DNA of 56,847 bases from Serratia sp. H1w (GCF_000633355.1 NZ_AYMQ01000048.1:1-56847), one strand, 5' to 3'; positions 27,383-37,212 are shown, numbered from the stretch's first letter. The notes: generated by a model from the letters alone, not told the origin. A program made the numbers and translations.

Positions 27383-30300
27383 ATGAGTGTTGCACAAGGA
27401 GTATGGTCGGGTGCAGGTGCTGCTGGCGGGCGCTCTGCCGTTCGTCAGGAGGTGATGGAGCAACAACGCGGGGCAACACCACCGAATACCAGTGAAGACA
27501 GCGCGGAGTCCTTTAACGAACAAGCGCTGAGTTTTATGGAGAGTGAAGAGGTAAACACTGCGGTAACGGCTGGTATGGGGGCTTATGCTGTCGCGAGTGG
27601 TGCTGGGGCACCTTTCGCCGTGGGGCTAGCGGCCGGTTACCTTGGCGCACAAGCGGGTAGTTATGTCGGTGAAAAAGCCGGTACTGCCATTGCTGAATCC
27701 TTTGGGTGGAAAAAAGTAGCAACGGAGGGGGATGCTCCGGCGCGCATGGGTGATTTTATTGCGCACCAAAAGAAAGACCTCGGCACCTGGGGGGCATTGG
27801 GCGGAATATTGCTTGGCGCGGTAGTTGCCGTTGGCGTCGGTGCTTTGGTGGTTGCTACTGGTGGTGCGGCACTGGTTGTTGTGGCAGCAGCAGCGGCAGC
27901 AGGCGGATTTGTTGGTGCGGGTGTAGCCACCGCTTGCGCAGTGATGGGGCAATACGGTGATAACAAAGGCACGATTATCGACGGTTCTCCCAACGTTTAC
28001 TTTGAAGGGAAAAAGGTGGCTCGAGTTGGGGATTCTATCGTATGTAGCGATCATCCCGGTCCCCCACCGGTTATTGCGGAAGGGGCGAAAACGGTTTATG
28101 CCAACGGCAAACAAATTGCCCGTTTAGGGCACCGTACCACCTGCGATGCCAACATCAATAGCGCAGCTGCGACTATTATGGAAACCACAGAAACTGCCCA
28201 GGTTTTTAAAGTCAAAGACAGCCGCAACTCGGCCCTGCGCTGGGTCACTATCGTCGCCAGTTTTCTGCCGATACCCAAAGGGAAGAAAAAGGGCAGCAAG
28301 CCAACAACTTCGGCAGAAACCAAAGGCTGCAGCAATAACAAATGTACCAAACCCGGTGAGCCTGTGGATGCGGCAACGGGGGATTTCCTGCAAGTATGGC
28401 CAATGATTGACATTCCGGGAATATTGCCATTGTCATTAACCCGGTTGTACCGTTCCAGCGGGCATTTGGCAGGTAGTTTTGGTGATAAATGGGCAGATGA
28501 TTGGTCACAGCAACTGATTGTGGAGGGGGATGTTATTCGTTTCCGCAACCATGAAGGTGTATTGCTGACTTACGATGCACCGCAAGACGACGACGATGTG
28601 AAGGCTATCAATCTTCACGAGGGTCATTATCTGCTCTATGGTCAACGTAGTGGCGTATTGCATATCTTTAACCGGCAAACCCAACAGATCATGAGTTTTG
28701 CCGAGCGGCAAGGGAATGTATGCCGCTTATCTTCCATCAGCGATCGTTTCGGCAATCTAATTCGTTTTCGCTATTCTGATGAACGACAACTTTCACACAT
28801 TGAGCACAGCGACGGCTATTCACTTGAACTGAGTTATCATCAACAGCAATTGTCTATGATCGACTTGGTTACGCCAGTACAGCGCCAATGGTTGGTTAAG
28901 TGCCATTATGCTGCCAGCGGCCTGTTGGCTGAATGCGATACTTTCCAATTTACCCATCTTTATCATGAGTATAATGCTGCCGGTCACATGACCCGCTGGC
29001 ATGATACCGACAAGACTGATGCTCATATTCACTACGACGCTCTTGGTAGAGTACTGTCCACACGCACTGCTAGCGGGCATTACCAAGATCGTTTTATCTA
29101 CGATGATGTCGCGCAATGCACAACCTATCTGGATGCGGAGGGAGGATGCACCCGTTTTTGGTATAACAGTGATGGCCAGGTGACCCGTGAAAGTGACCCA
29201 CTGGGGCGTGAACGTTTGACTGAATGGACGTTCGGCAACAAACTTTCTGAAACGGATCCTCTGGGACGCCGAGTGGAGTACGAACGTAATCAATTTGGCG
29301 AATTAGAGCAGATCACGACCTCTACTGGTGAAATTTATCGCCATGGGTACAACGGATTTGGGCAGGTCATAAGCAGCACCTTACCGGATGGTAAAGGTTG
29401 GCAGTTTTTCTATGGCGATGAAGGGCAACTGTGCAATGTTGTCGATCCACAAGGCTTACGGCAAGAATACCGCTATGGCGCAAAAGGAGAGATGGTACGC
29501 CAGATCCTGCCAAACGGTGCCGAATGGCGTTACAGCTATAACACTCAGCATCAGGTTAGAGAGGTTCTTGCACCTGATGGCGGCGTTACGTTGCTCAACC
29601 AAGATGTCTTTGGCCGTCTGAAAGATATACAGGATCCTTTAGGGCAAACCACACGTTATGTGTTTTGCCCATCGCACGCCAGCCCAACAGGCAGTGTCAG
29701 CCAGGTCTATCTGCCTGATGGAGTCAGGCAGGTGATTGCCTATGACAGTGAAAAACGCATAGCGGCAATGACTGATGGTGCAGGCAAAACGACCCGCTAC
29801 GAATACGGTGGTTTTGATTTACTGACGGGGCTTATTCGCCCTGATGGTCAAAAGTTAACATTTAATTATGACAAGCTAACCCGACTTAACGCTGTCACTA
29901 ATGCATTGGGTGAAACTTATCGTTTTACCCGCGATTTGGCTGGACAGGTTATTGCGGAGACGGATTTCACTGGGCGTACCATTCAATATCAATATGACTT
30001 AGTGGGGCGGCGCATTTGGGCGCGTTATCCCGATCGCCGGGTGATCCGTTGGCAATACTCACCGCGCGATCAGGTTCTGGCTCAGCAGACATGGCGCAGT
30101 GATAAATTGAGTTCCACGCTGGTCGCAACGGTCAATTACAGCTACGACGAACAGGGGCGCTTACTCAAAGCTGAAAATACAGAGGCTGTTGTTGAGTTTG
30201 ATTATGATGATACAGGACAACTGATAGCAGAACGCTTGAATGGGCGAGAAGTTAAGCACCAGTGGGATCCGCAAAACGGTACGCCAACGGCACGGTTGGT

Positions 30301-31996
30301 TGGAGAGCTTGGGCTTGATTTTGAGTATGGTCTTCAGGGCGAACTGACGCAGTTAGCGCTTGCGGGTTATCAGCCTTTACATTTCCGCCACGATAAGCTG
30401 GGCCGGGAAACCGTACGCGAAAGTGCTGCCGGGTTCATCCAGGCCTGCAATTATACCGCGGTGGGATTGTTGGCCAATCAGGCGGCAGGGCGTAACTCAT
30501 CTTTGTTCCAACAGCAATTAATGACACCAGACGCAATGACACCGGCGTTGCATGGTAGTGCAGTCAACCGCAGTTGGCAGTATGACCAAGCCTACAACGT
30601 GGTGGGGATTGATGATGGGCGCTGGGGTAAAACACAGTACCAATATGACCTTAATGACCAGATAATTCGCGCGAATTTTGGTGGTATTCTACCGCTAATT
30701 GAACAGTTTACCTACGATGCTAATCAGAACCTGACATTGCATGCCCGCATGCCACGTGGGGCTGAGGCTGCTTTACAGCAAGAGCAGCAGCACCAGCGGG
30801 CTGGCCGTGTTATATCTTGCGGTAACAACCAATATCATTACGACATAGGGGGACGACTGGTTGAAAAACGTGTTCTGAAAGAAGGGTTCCGGCCACAGGT
30901 GTGGCGTTACCGCTGGAATGAACAGGATCAGTTATCTGAGCTGATGACGCCGAAAGGTGAGCGATGGCGCTATGGTTATGATGCTTTTGGCCGGCGGATC
31001 CGAAAACTGCGGGTAGTAGATAACAAACCATTTAACCCATTGTTTGATTCGCCCGCACCAGTCATTCAACCGGCTAGTGCTATGGTGCAGGGTTATGAGT
31101 ACCTGTGGAGTGGCGATCAACTGATTGAAGAAGCCCCGATCTATGCAGATGGTACCGTTGCCTATGAGGAGAGTATCCACTGGTTGTATACACCGGGAGC
31201 GTTAACTCCGGTAGCCCGTTACGAACAAGGCAAGCTTCATTATGTTGTTGCCGATCACCTGGGTACCCCACGTGAATTGCTCAACGAACAGGGGAAAATG
31301 GTTTGGGCAGACCGCCTGAGTACCTGGGGTAAAACAGAGTTGTGGCAACAAGCGGCCAACGACGAAGATAAGGTCACCTGCAATTTACGGTTCGCCGGAC
31401 AGTATGCAGATGCTGAATCTGGGTTGCATTATAACCGTTTCCGCTATTATGATGTGGATACGGGACAGTATCTGTGTCCAGACCCGATAGGGCTGGCGGG
31501 GGGAAATAACCCTTACGCTTATGTTCATAATCCCCTTACATGGGTAGATCCGCTTGGGTTGGCTGGGTGTCCTTTGAGGGATAGTAATGGTCGTTTTAGA
31601 AGTGCCCAAAATATCTCTGAGGAAATGAGTTCATTGCCAAGTTTTGCTGGAAAAACCCCTGGTCAAGTTCGTCAAGGATTACGTCGTCGAGGATATACCT
31701 CTACTTCTGCCCATAGTGGCGGCGAGATCTGGACAAAAGCACTACCAGATGGAAATACTGCTTCTGTTCGCATTGATCCACGAAAAGTGAGAAATCCTAA
31801 TTTGGGCTATGCGGATGAAGTTCCACATTTCCATAAGGAAAGTGTGCCTACAGCCAAAGTAACGAATGGAAACTATAAGCCGAAGCATTCTACTCAATAT
31901 AATGACATGGGTTCTCCTTCCCATAAAGGGACGAATTCTAATCATGCGGCTGATGTGCATATAGATATGAAACCAACAAGAGCGCCTTATAACTGA
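27383..31996 (+). CDS. PAAR-Rhs T6SS effector with C-terminal toxin domain
   Basis: A 1537-residue Rhs effector. Residues 1-58 are a prePAAR-like lead. Hydrophobic segments at ~60-91 and ~136-190 are the chaperone clients. A PAAR domain at ~196-258 caps the VgrG spike. Many YD repeats form the Rhs shell (~330-1330). The core ends in two DPxGL motifs; the second (PLTWVDPLGL, D1389) is the usual autocleavage boundary. The remaining ~144 residues are a toxin tip with EIWTKALPDGN, SVRIDPRKV, PHFHKE and NHAADVHI. I cannot assign its fold; the Arg/His pattern fits a nuclease, as inference. The tip is markedly AT-richer than the core, as expected for exchanged tips. AGGAG precedes the ATG. Confidence 0.95.
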   Translation: MSVAQGVWSGAGAAGGRSAVRQEVMEQQRGATPPNTSEDSAESFNEQALSFMESEEVNTAVTAGMGAYAVASGAGAPFAVGLAAGYLGAQAGSYVGEKAGTAIAESFGWKKVATEGDAPARMGDFIAHQKKDLGTWGALGGILLGAVVAVGVGALVVATGGAALVVVAAAAAAGGFVGAGVATACAVMGQYGDNKGTIIDGSPNVYFEGKKVARVGDSIVCSDHPGPPPVIAEGAKTVYANGKQIARLGHRTTCDANINSAAATIMETTETAQVFKVKDSRNSALRWVTIVASFLPIPKGKKKGSKPTTSAETKGCSNNKCTKPGEPVDAATGDFLQVWPMIDIPGILPLSLTRLYRSSGHLAGSFGDKWADDWSQQLIVEGDVIRFRNHEGVLLTYDAPQDDDDVKAINLHEGHYLLYGQRSGVLHIFNRQTQQIMSFAERQGNVCRLSSISDRFGNLIRFRYSDERQLSHIEHSDGYSLELSYHQQQLSMIDLVTPVQRQWLVKCHYAASGLLAECDTFQFTHLYHEYNAAGHMTRWHDTDKTDAHIHYDALGRVLSTRTASGHYQDRFIYDDVAQCTTYLDAEGGCTRFWYNSDGQVTRESDPLGRERLTEWTFGNKLSETDPLGRRVEYERNQFGELEQITTSTGEIYRHGYNGFGQVISSTLPDGKGWQFFYGDEGQLCNVVDPQGLRQEYRYGAKGEMVRQILPNGAEWRYSYNTQHQVREVLAPDGGVTLLNQDVFGRLKDIQDPLGQTTRYVFCPSHASPTGSVSQVYLPDGVRQVIAYDSEKRIAAMTDGAGKTTRYEYGGFDLLTGLIRPDGQKLTFNYDKLTRLNAVTNALGETYRFTRDLAGQVIAETDFTGRTIQYQYDLVGRRIWARYPDRRVIRWQYSPRDQVLAQQTWRSDKLSSTLVATVNYSYDEQGRLLKAENTEAVVEFDYDDTGQLIAERLNGREVKHQWDPQNGTPTARLVGELGLDFEYGLQGELTQLALAGYQPLHFRHDKLGRETVRESAAGFIQACNYTAVGLLANQAAGRNSSLFQQQLMTPDAMTPALHGSAVNRSWQYDQAYNVVGIDDGRWGKTQYQYDLNDQIIRANFGGILPLIEQFTYDANQNLTLHARMPRGAEAALQQEQQHQRAGRVISCGNNQYHYDIGGRLVEKRVLKEGFRPQVWRYRWNEQDQLSELMTPKGERWRYGYDAFGRRIRKLRVVDNKPFNPLFDSPAPVIQPASAMVQGYEYLWSGDQLIEEAPIYADGTVAYEESIHWLYTPGALTPVARYEQGKLHYVVADHLGTPRELLNEQGKMVWADRLSTWGKTELWQQAANDEDKVTCNLRFAGQYADAESGLHYNRFRYYDVDTGQYLCPDPIGLAGGNNPYAYVHNPLTWVDPLGLAGCPLRDSNGRFRSAQNISEEMSSLPSFAGKTPGQVRQGLRRRGYTSTSAHSGGEIWTKALPDGNTASVRIDPRKVRNPNLGYADEVPHFHKESVPTAKVTNGNYKPKHSTQYNDMGSPSHKGTNSNHAADVHIDMKPTRAPYN

Positions 31997-32016
31997 TGAT
32001 ATTAATGAGGTAGGAG

Positions 32017-32334
32017 ATGGAAAGTGATATCTATACTCGGTTTAATAAAAGTGTGGAAGATTTTTGTAGGGATAAATCAATAGGAGCCTTGAAGAGGATT
32101 GTAGATATATATATTGAAGCATATGTTGATGACGATTTTATAGGCGATCATGATATTCATGATGAATGCGTTATTTTTTTATCCCAAAATCCTAGAGAGG
32201 AAATGATTGAGTATTTATCATGTAAAAAAAATAACGAAAATAATCATGATTTGGTTTGTGAGTTGAATGATCTTATCAACATGATTAAGCTTAAATTAAA
32301 TGTAGGCCTGCACAACTCGTGTCATAATGACTAA
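32017..32334 (+). CDS. probable Rhs immunity protein
   Basis: A 105-residue acidic, probably all-helical cytoplasmic protein with no signal peptide or membrane helix and no family I recognise. It starts 20 bases after the rhs stop, with GAGG about 6 bases before its ATG, and is even more AT-rich than the toxin tip. An unrelated small acidic gene right after an Rhs toxin is the standard position of the cognate immunity gene, and a cytoplasmic protein fits a toxin that acts in the cytoplasm. The function is inferred from context only. Confidence 0.7.
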   Translation: MESDIYTRFNKSVEDFCRDKSIGALKRIVDIYIEAYVDDDFIGDHDIHDECVIFLSQNPREEMIEYLSCKKNNENNHDLVCELNDLINMIKLKLNVGLHNSCHND

Positions 32335-32703
32335 AAATATAGGGATATCCCTAGGGGTATCCCTACCATAGACTCATGTATCATAAATTGAAGAAGATAT
32401 GAAATAGATTGTCGGGTTATATAGAAATAACATGCTAAATAAAATATCATCTGACACATGGAAAATGCTAGAGTCATCAAAAGACAAAGTTTTTTTGAAT
32501 ATTTATCTTTGAATGAAAAGATGTGCAAGACTCTTCCTGGCTGTTATCTTAATTGTTGGAAATGATAGTTATATCGAAATCGTAGCTTCAGGTTACACAT
32601 GTTAGCAATGGTTTCTGTATTGAAAAAATAAAGAGCGACCTGAAAGTCGCTCAAATAGCTGGAAATATCTCTCTGAGTCTTACCAGCCATCTTTTATCTG
32701 TTG
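32335..32703. other. AT-rich gap after the Rhs immunity gene
   Basis: No convincing gene is seen. Just after the immunity stop, 32340-32365 can form a hairpin (TAGGGATA with TATCCCTA), which may end the rhs transcript. The rest is AT-rich with short open frames but no ribosome sites. A terminator for the minus-strand gene lies at 32621-32652. Confidence 0.5.
32621..32652 (-). terminator. rho-independent terminator of the SymE-like gene
   Basis: Read on the minus strand, GAGCGAC pairs with GTCGCTC (32633-32652) and is followed by TTTATTTTTTC. This is a good intrinsic terminator about 50 bases past the end of the frameshifted SymE-like gene. Confidence 0.8.
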
Positions 32704-33056
32704 TTACGCAAATATATTACCCTGCTGTACCTGAATCACCACCTTACCGGGCATCATGCTGAGCGCCAGCGGTTGCCCGGTAAGGCCGCTTTGTGTCAGC
32801 CAGTCCCCGCCAGATACAGCTCGCCGTTATCCCTTATCCAATCTGCGCCAGTATGAGGATGAGTGTCCACTTCCAATAATAACCGCTCAATCTCTGCCTC
32901 ATTGGCGGAAAGGGTAATTACCAGTCCATCCCGATACTGTTCTATCTTAAATGCAGCGCCAGGCGTAAACTCCGCCTTGATAATATCCTTGCCGTTGATA
33001 ATCAGTTCAGGAATAAATTCACCCGTGGTTGTCTTTATAATATGAGTCCAGTTCAT
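32704..33056 (-). pseudogene. SymE-like toxin gene, frameshifted
   Basis: The first frame (ATG at 33056, with GGGAG upstream) encodes MNWTHIIKTTTGEF to GELYLAGTG and stops at 32796. Shifting by one base at the C4 run 32805-32808 continues as LAGDWLTQSGL, GQPLALSMMPGKVVIQ, to a stop at 32704. The second part is the clear SymE-type swapped-hairpin motif (GxWLxxxGF..G..xxxxxxPGxLVI). Joined, the gene would make ~117 residues. SymE is an SOS-linked toxin of a type I system that lies near rhs genes in many enterobacteria. Either the gene is inactivated by a one-base loss or the read has a homopolymer error. No antisense antitoxin RNA promoter could be identified. Confidence 0.7.
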
Positions 33057-33094
33057 ACACACTCCCTCACCTGAATAATCAACCTTCTCTGCTC

Positions 33095-33349
33095 AATATT
33101 TACCGTGACCGGCTGGCCGCGCAGATAAAAGCCAGGGTGGCCAGTGGCGAATATGCCTCGGAAAGTGAGGTTATCCGCGAGGGGCTTAGGGCGCTGCTAG
33201 CGCGTGATCAAGCCGTAGAAAAATGGCTTCAACAACAAGTTGTTCCTGCATGGAATGCGCTGAAAAATGGCGAATCGAAAAGCGTCAGTGGTAAAGATGT
33301 CAGGGCACGTCTGAAAGCAGAACACCAAAAGGTGACTGGAGAAAGCTGA
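33095..33349 (+). pseudogene. parD: ParD-family antitoxin, start codon lost
   Basis: The frame from about 33095 reads NIYRDRLAAQIKARV and then ASGEYASESEVIREGLRAL, the ribbon-helix-helix and following helix of ParD antitoxins, and ends at 33349. No ATG, GTG or TTG occurs in frame between the upstream stop (33038) and the GTG at 33137. No ribosome site is seen. Starting at 33137 would remove the DNA-binding beta strand and first helix (~14 residues). The C-terminal toxin-binding part is intact. It overlaps parE by TGATG, as in live operons. It is probably a decayed or truncated antitoxin. Confidence 0.65.
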
Positions 33350-33660
33350 TGGGATACAGGGTGGTATTCTCACCGCAAGCAGAAGAGCAACTTGCCAGGC
33401 TATACCATTACATTGCGAACGCCGCTACACCACAAACAGCCTTACTGTGTACAGAAAATATCGTGGAATACTGCGAGGCCTAGAAGTTGTTCCCACATCG
33501 GGGAAATCCGCGCGACGATATCCTACCAGGGTTACGGGTGACCAATTACCGTAAACGGACGGCGATTGCCTTTATGGTGGAAGCTGAAACGGTAAATGTG
33601 TTAGGTATCTACTACGGTGGGCAAGACTATGAAAACACCTTGCTGTCGGAAGAAGAATAG
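33349..33660 (+). pseudogene. parE: ParE-family toxin with internal stop
   Basis: The frame from the ATG at 33349 (overlapping the parD stop) encodes MGYRVVFSPQAEEQLARLY to YCEA, then TAG at 33481-33483. In the same frame it resumes KLFPHRGNPRDDILPGLRV and ends IYYGGQDYENTL at 33660. Without the stop it is a full-length (~103 residues) RelE/ParE toxin, a gyrase poison in characterised members. The nonsense codon truncates it to 44 residues, which removes the FPHRG and GxYYGGQDY parts. The toxin is therefore very likely inactive, unless the stop is suppressed. Confidence 0.8.
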
Positions 33661-33731
33661 CGGGCTGTGAGATATCATGCCTTTTGTATAGCCATGGGGT
33701 CTTGATCCGCTCACTGCCCATATCTCCCCCC

Positions 33732-35513
33732 TCAATGAGAAGACAACTCATACTTCTTTATCTTGCGATACAGCGTCGCGATACCTATCCCCAGCTTCTC
33801 CGCTACCACCTTCTTGTTGGCGTGTTGACTCAGCGCTTCTTCAATCATCAACTTCTCCATACTTTCCAAACCCGCCATATCATGACTTTCACAGTTTTCC
33901 GTTACTCGCTGTATTGCAGCGGGTGTGCGTACCTCCAGCGGTTGCCCACGGGTCAGATTGGGCGGCAGCAAATAGGTATCGATAATCTCGCCGCTTGGCA
34001 CCACGTTAACCAGGTATTCCATCAAGTTACTCAGTTCGCGTACGTTACCGGGCCAGCGGTGCCGCCGTAACAGTTCAAGCACCTCTGCCGAGATACCGGG
34101 ATAGATAATGCCGATCCTCTTGGTGTGCAAACTGAGGAAGTAGTGCACCAGCAGTTCGATATCGCCTTCGCGCTCGCGCAGCGGTGGCAGGGTGATAGGG
34201 ATAACATTCAGGCGATAATAGAGATCTTCACGGAACTTGCCTTCGGCGATGTATTGTTCCAGGTTCTGATTGGTGGCGGAGATGATGCGGATATCGACCG
34301 GGATCGGCTTGCTGGAGCCGATCGGCAATACCTCACGGGACTCCACCGTGCGCAGCAGTTTGGCCTGCAACATTAACGGCATATCGCCGATCTCATCCAG
34401 GAATAGCGTCCCCTGATTGGCGGCCTGGATGAGCCCCACCTTGCCATTGGCCGAAGCGCCGGTAAATGCGCCTTTCAAGTAGCCAAACAGTTCACTTTCC
34501 AACAGTTGATCGGGAATGGCGGCACAGTTAATAGCGATAAAGGGTTTATCGCTGCGATTGCTTAGCCGGTGGATAGCCCGTGCCACCACTTCTTTGCCGG
34601 TGCCGCTTTCGCCCACCACCAATACGCTGGAGGGGCTGGGGGCAATACGGGTAATCAGGCTCTTCAGCAGGCGCATCGGTTTGCTTTCCCCTGCCAGATG
34701 TTCAATACGTGGGTCTTGCTGGATCAGCGTATCGTTAAATGACGAATGTGACTGATGGAAAGCCATCAGGAACAATTGGTGATCCTGGATCTGGTGCAAC
34801 TGGCCAATCATAATCTCCTGATTATCGTCAAAGGAGAGAATATGTTGCAGATGCCCGCTGGTATAATTTTGCCGGAAGGTGAGGGCGCGGATAGTAAAGG
34901 TTTTACCGATGATATTTTCCTGCGGCAGATTAAGCTGTTTTAAGGCCATCATATTGGCAAACTTGACCTGGCTCTTTTCATTGAGGATTAATACCCCCTG
35001 ATCCATATTTTCAATCAGGCTGAACAGCACTTTATTTAAGCCACTGCTGCCACCTTGCGTCTCCAATAAGTTGGAAACAAAGACGTTGGAGATATTACGC
35101 ACGTAATCCGAGAACTCATGCAGGTTATCCCGTAACCTTTGCTGTTGTTCCAGGGTGAAGGCCACCAGGCTGATCACGCCGATGCAGGCGTCCTGGAACA
35201 GGATCGGGATGCCGAGGAAGGCCTTCTCCTGGCACTCATCTTTGCTGGTGCACCCTTCGCACACCGGATCGAAACGCGAGTGGGTGACTATTTTTTCATT
35301 TTTAGTATCAAGTACATATTTCAATAGCCAGGAGTTACTACCGAGCTTGACCCCAAAGTGTTTACCATAGGGGCCAGTGCCTGCCACGCGCACCAGGTTG
35401 GCATCGACAATCTCCACCTCCAGCAGCAGCACGCTGGAGAGCATTTTGGTAAAGCGCAAAATGGTGGGTTGTATCTGCATAAGAGCCGACTGGGCAGTGG
35501 CCGATGCTATCAT
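33732..35513 (-). CDS. ygeV: sigma-54-dependent activator YgeV
   Basis: A 593-residue enhancer-binding protein, as long as E. coli YgeV. The N-terminal sensory part (~1-180) holds a Cys cluster at 85, 88 and 94 ([10 protein letters not shown]), followed by a PAS-like domain (~160-265). The AAA+ domain has Walker A at 301-308 (GESGTGKE), the sigma-54 contact loop GAFTGA at 348-353, and Walker B LFLDEIGD. The C-terminal Fis-type HTH is [21 protein letters not shown] place the start at the ATG at 35513 after GGGGGA rather than the longer frame to 35642. It is divergent from ygeW and very likely activates the sigma-54 promoters upstream of ygeW and ygfK. Confidence 0.9.
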   Translation of the reverse strand: MIASATAQSALMQIQPTILRFTKMLSSVLLLEVEIVDANLVRVAGTGPYGKHFGVKLGSNSWLLKYVLDTKNEKIVTHSRFDPVCEGCTSKDECQEKAFLGIPILFQDACIGVISLVAFTLEQQQRLRDNLHEFSDYVRNISNVFVSNLLETQGGSSGLNKVLFSLIENMDQGVLILNEKSQVKFANMMALKQLNLPQENIIGKTFTIRALTFRQNYTSGHLQHILSFDDNQEIMIGQLHQIQDHQLFLMAFHQSHSSFNDTLIQQDPRIEHLAGESKPMRLLKSLITRIAPSPSSVLVVGESGTGKEVVARAIHRLSNRSDKPFIAINCAAIPDQLLESELFGYLKGAFTGASANGKVGLIQAANQGTLFLDEIGDMPLMLQAKLLRTVESREVLPIGSSKPIPVDIRIISATNQNLEQYIAEGKFREDLYYRLNVIPITLPPLREREGDIELLVHYFLSLHTKRIGIIYPGISAEVLELLRRHRWPGNVRELSNLMEYLVNVVPSGEIIDTYLLPPNLTRGQPLEVRTPAAIQRVTENCESHDMAGLESMEKLMIEEALSQHANKKVVAEKLGIGIATLYRKIKKYELSSH

Positions 35514-35636
35514 CACGCGTCCCCCGTTATCGTTATTGAAAAAGAAACGATAATACACTACCGCCAGATATAATTTGATAGCCATCAAGCTAATCGCGGA
35601 GAGAATAGAGATTATGCTGTTAACATCACAGTTTAT

Positions 35637-35649
35637 TATCAAAATGATA
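35637..35649. promoter_or_regulatory. candidate YgeV enhancer site (TATCAAAATGATA)
   Basis: TATCA-AAA-TGATA is a palindrome found again, as TATCA-AAG-TGATA, at 45210-45222 upstream of ygfK. A partial copy (TATCATTTTGGGT) follows at 35665-35677. It lies about 196 bp before the -24 element, a normal enhancer distance. Binding by YgeV is inferred. Confidence 0.55.
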
Positions 35650-35779
35650 CTGCGCGCTAATTGCTATCATTTTGGGTTGAGATAATGGCTGATAATTATA
35701 AACGTTGCCTTAACGCCTACGGCCATTATCGTTAATCAGCAATATATTTAGCATAAACCGCACTGAAAACGCTAAATTA

Positions 35780-35795
35780 TGTGATCATCATCATA
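35780..35795. promoter_or_regulatory. imperfect CRP-like site
   Basis: TGTGA-TCATCA-TCATA differs from TGTGA-N6-TCACA in one position of the second half. It lies between the enhancer candidates and the sigma-54 element of ygeW. Confidence 0.4.
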
Positions 35796-35838
35796 TTGTT
35801 TCGCTGTTTTATGTTGCGCCGCTTAACTTTCCTGTTGT

Positions 35839-35854
35839 TGGCACGCTTATTGAT
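35839..35854 (+). promoter_or_regulatory. sigma-54 promoter of ygeW
   Basis: TGGCACG-CTTA-TTGAT matches TGGCACG-N4-TTGCW except for A in place of the -12 C. It lies about 97 bases before the ygeW ATG and reads toward the ygeW-yqeA genes. Confidence 0.65.
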
Positions 35855-35950
35855 TGTCCTGTGGTCAGGCGCTGAAAAGCGTATTTGTCATGCTGAGGTC
35901 AGCTACCTGTTTTATCGGGTCACCACCACACTCTCTATTTAGGGGCAAAG

Positions 35951-37138
35951 ATGAGAACAGTTAACCAGTTAATTAAGGAAATAAGCGCGTTAAAGTCCAA
36001 TTTACATCAAAAGGACTTTTTACTGACGTGGGAACAGAGCCGTGACGAGCTGGAACTGGTGCTCAAGCTGGCGGAATCGCTGAAAACCATGCGCTCAGAA
36101 AATATTGCCACCAAGATTTTCAACAGTGGCCTAGGCATCTCCATCTTCCGCGACAACTCCACACGCACCCGCTTTTCTTATGCCTCGGCGCTCAACCTAC
36201 TGGGCTTGGCGCAGCAAGATCTGGATGAAGGCAAATCGCAGATTGCCCACGGGGAAACGGTGCGTGAAACGGCCAATATGATCTCCTTCTGCGCGGATGC
36301 CATCGGTATCCGTGACGACATGTATCTGGGAGCGGGCAACGCCTATATGCGCGAGGTAGGTGCCGCGCTGGATGAAGGGTTCGAGAAGGGCGTATTGCCA
36401 CAGCGCCCGGCCTTGGTCAACTTGCAATGCGATATCGATCACCCAACGCAGGCCATGGCGGATCTGGCCTGGTTACAGGAGCACTTTGGCAGCCTGGAAA
36501 ACCTGAAAGGCAAGAAGATCGCAATGACCTGGGCCTATTCACCCAGCTATGGCAAACCGCTGTCGGTGCCGCAGGGCATCATTGGCCTGATGACCCGCTT
36601 TGGCATGAAAGTGACGCTGGCCCACCCGGAAGGTTACGACCTTATCCCAGATGTGATCGAAGTGGCGAAAAACAACGCCGCCGCTTCCGGTGGCAGCTTT
36701 CAGCAGGTGACCTCGATGGCAGAGGCCTTCCAGGGCGCGGACATTGTCTATCCGAAATCCTGGGCGCCGTACAAGGTGATGGAACAGCGTACCGACCTGC
36801 TGCGCGCCGACGATCACGCGGGCCTCAAGGCGCTGGAGCAACAGTGCCTGGCGCAAAACGCCTATTACAAAAACTGGCACTGCACCGAAGAGATGATGAA
36901 GCTGACCAAAGGCGGCGAGGCGCTGTATATGCACTGCCTGCCAGCGGATATCACCGACGTCTCGTGCAGCGAAGGGGAGGTCTGCGCCAGCGTGTTCGAA
37001 AAATACCGCATCGCCACCTATAAGGAAGCCAGTTGGAAGCCTTACATCATCGCGGCAATGATCATGGCACGCAAATTCTCCAACCCGGGTCTGGTGTTGG
37101 ATCAATTACTGAAAGAAGCAGAAAAACGCATTAAATAA
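35951..37138 (+). CDS. ygeW: carbamoyltransferase YgeW
   Basis: A 395-residue member of the aspartate/ornithine carbamoyltransferase superfamily. Carbamoyl-phosphate motifs are present: STRTR at 70-74, HPTQ at 164-167 and HCLP at 328-331. The natural substrate of YgeW is not firmly established; with carbamate kinase (yqeA) in the same unit it would act in the catabolic direction, yielding carbamoyl phosphate and then ATP. GGGGC precedes the ATG. It is the first gene of the ygeW-ygeX-ygeY-hyuA-yqeA run and follows the sigma-54 promoter. Confidence 0.96.
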   Translation: MRTVNQLIKEISALKSNLHQKDFLLTWEQSRDELELVLKLAESLKTMRSENIATKIFNSGLGISIFRDNSTRTRFSYASALNLLGLAQQDLDEGKSQIAHGETVRETANMISFCADAIGIRDDMYLGAGNAYMREVGAALDEGFEKGVLPQRPALVNLQCDIDHPTQAMADLAWLQEHFGSLENLKGKKIAMTWAYSPSYGKPLSVPQGIIGLMTRFGMKVTLAHPEGYDLIPDVIEVAKNNAAASGGSFQQVTSMAEAFQGADIVYPKSWAPYKVMEQRTDLLRADDHAGLKALEQQCLAQNAYYKNWHCTEEMMKLTKGGEALYMHCLPADITDVSCSEGEVCASVFEKYRIATYKEASWKPYIIAAMIMARKFSNPGLVLDQLLKEAEKRIK

Positions 37139-37212
37139 ATTTACCTGGTCAGGGATACCGGGCGGTGTCCCTGCAAGGTGAACGGTTAATGCGACCAGAA
37201 GAGGTAGCGGTT

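Larger units (their letters stand above)
35514..35950. promoter_or_regulatory. ygeV-ygeW divergent control region
   Basis: This region holds, from left to right: a 13-bp palindrome (35637-35649) with a weaker second copy (35665-35677), an imperfect CRP-like site (35780-35795) and a sigma-54 -24/-12 element (35839-35854) reading toward ygeW. No gene is seen. Confidence 0.7.

Noticed and set aside
32331-32528. 65-residue minus-strand frame after the immunity gene
   Set aside because: It is AT-rich, has no ribosome site and no recognisable content.
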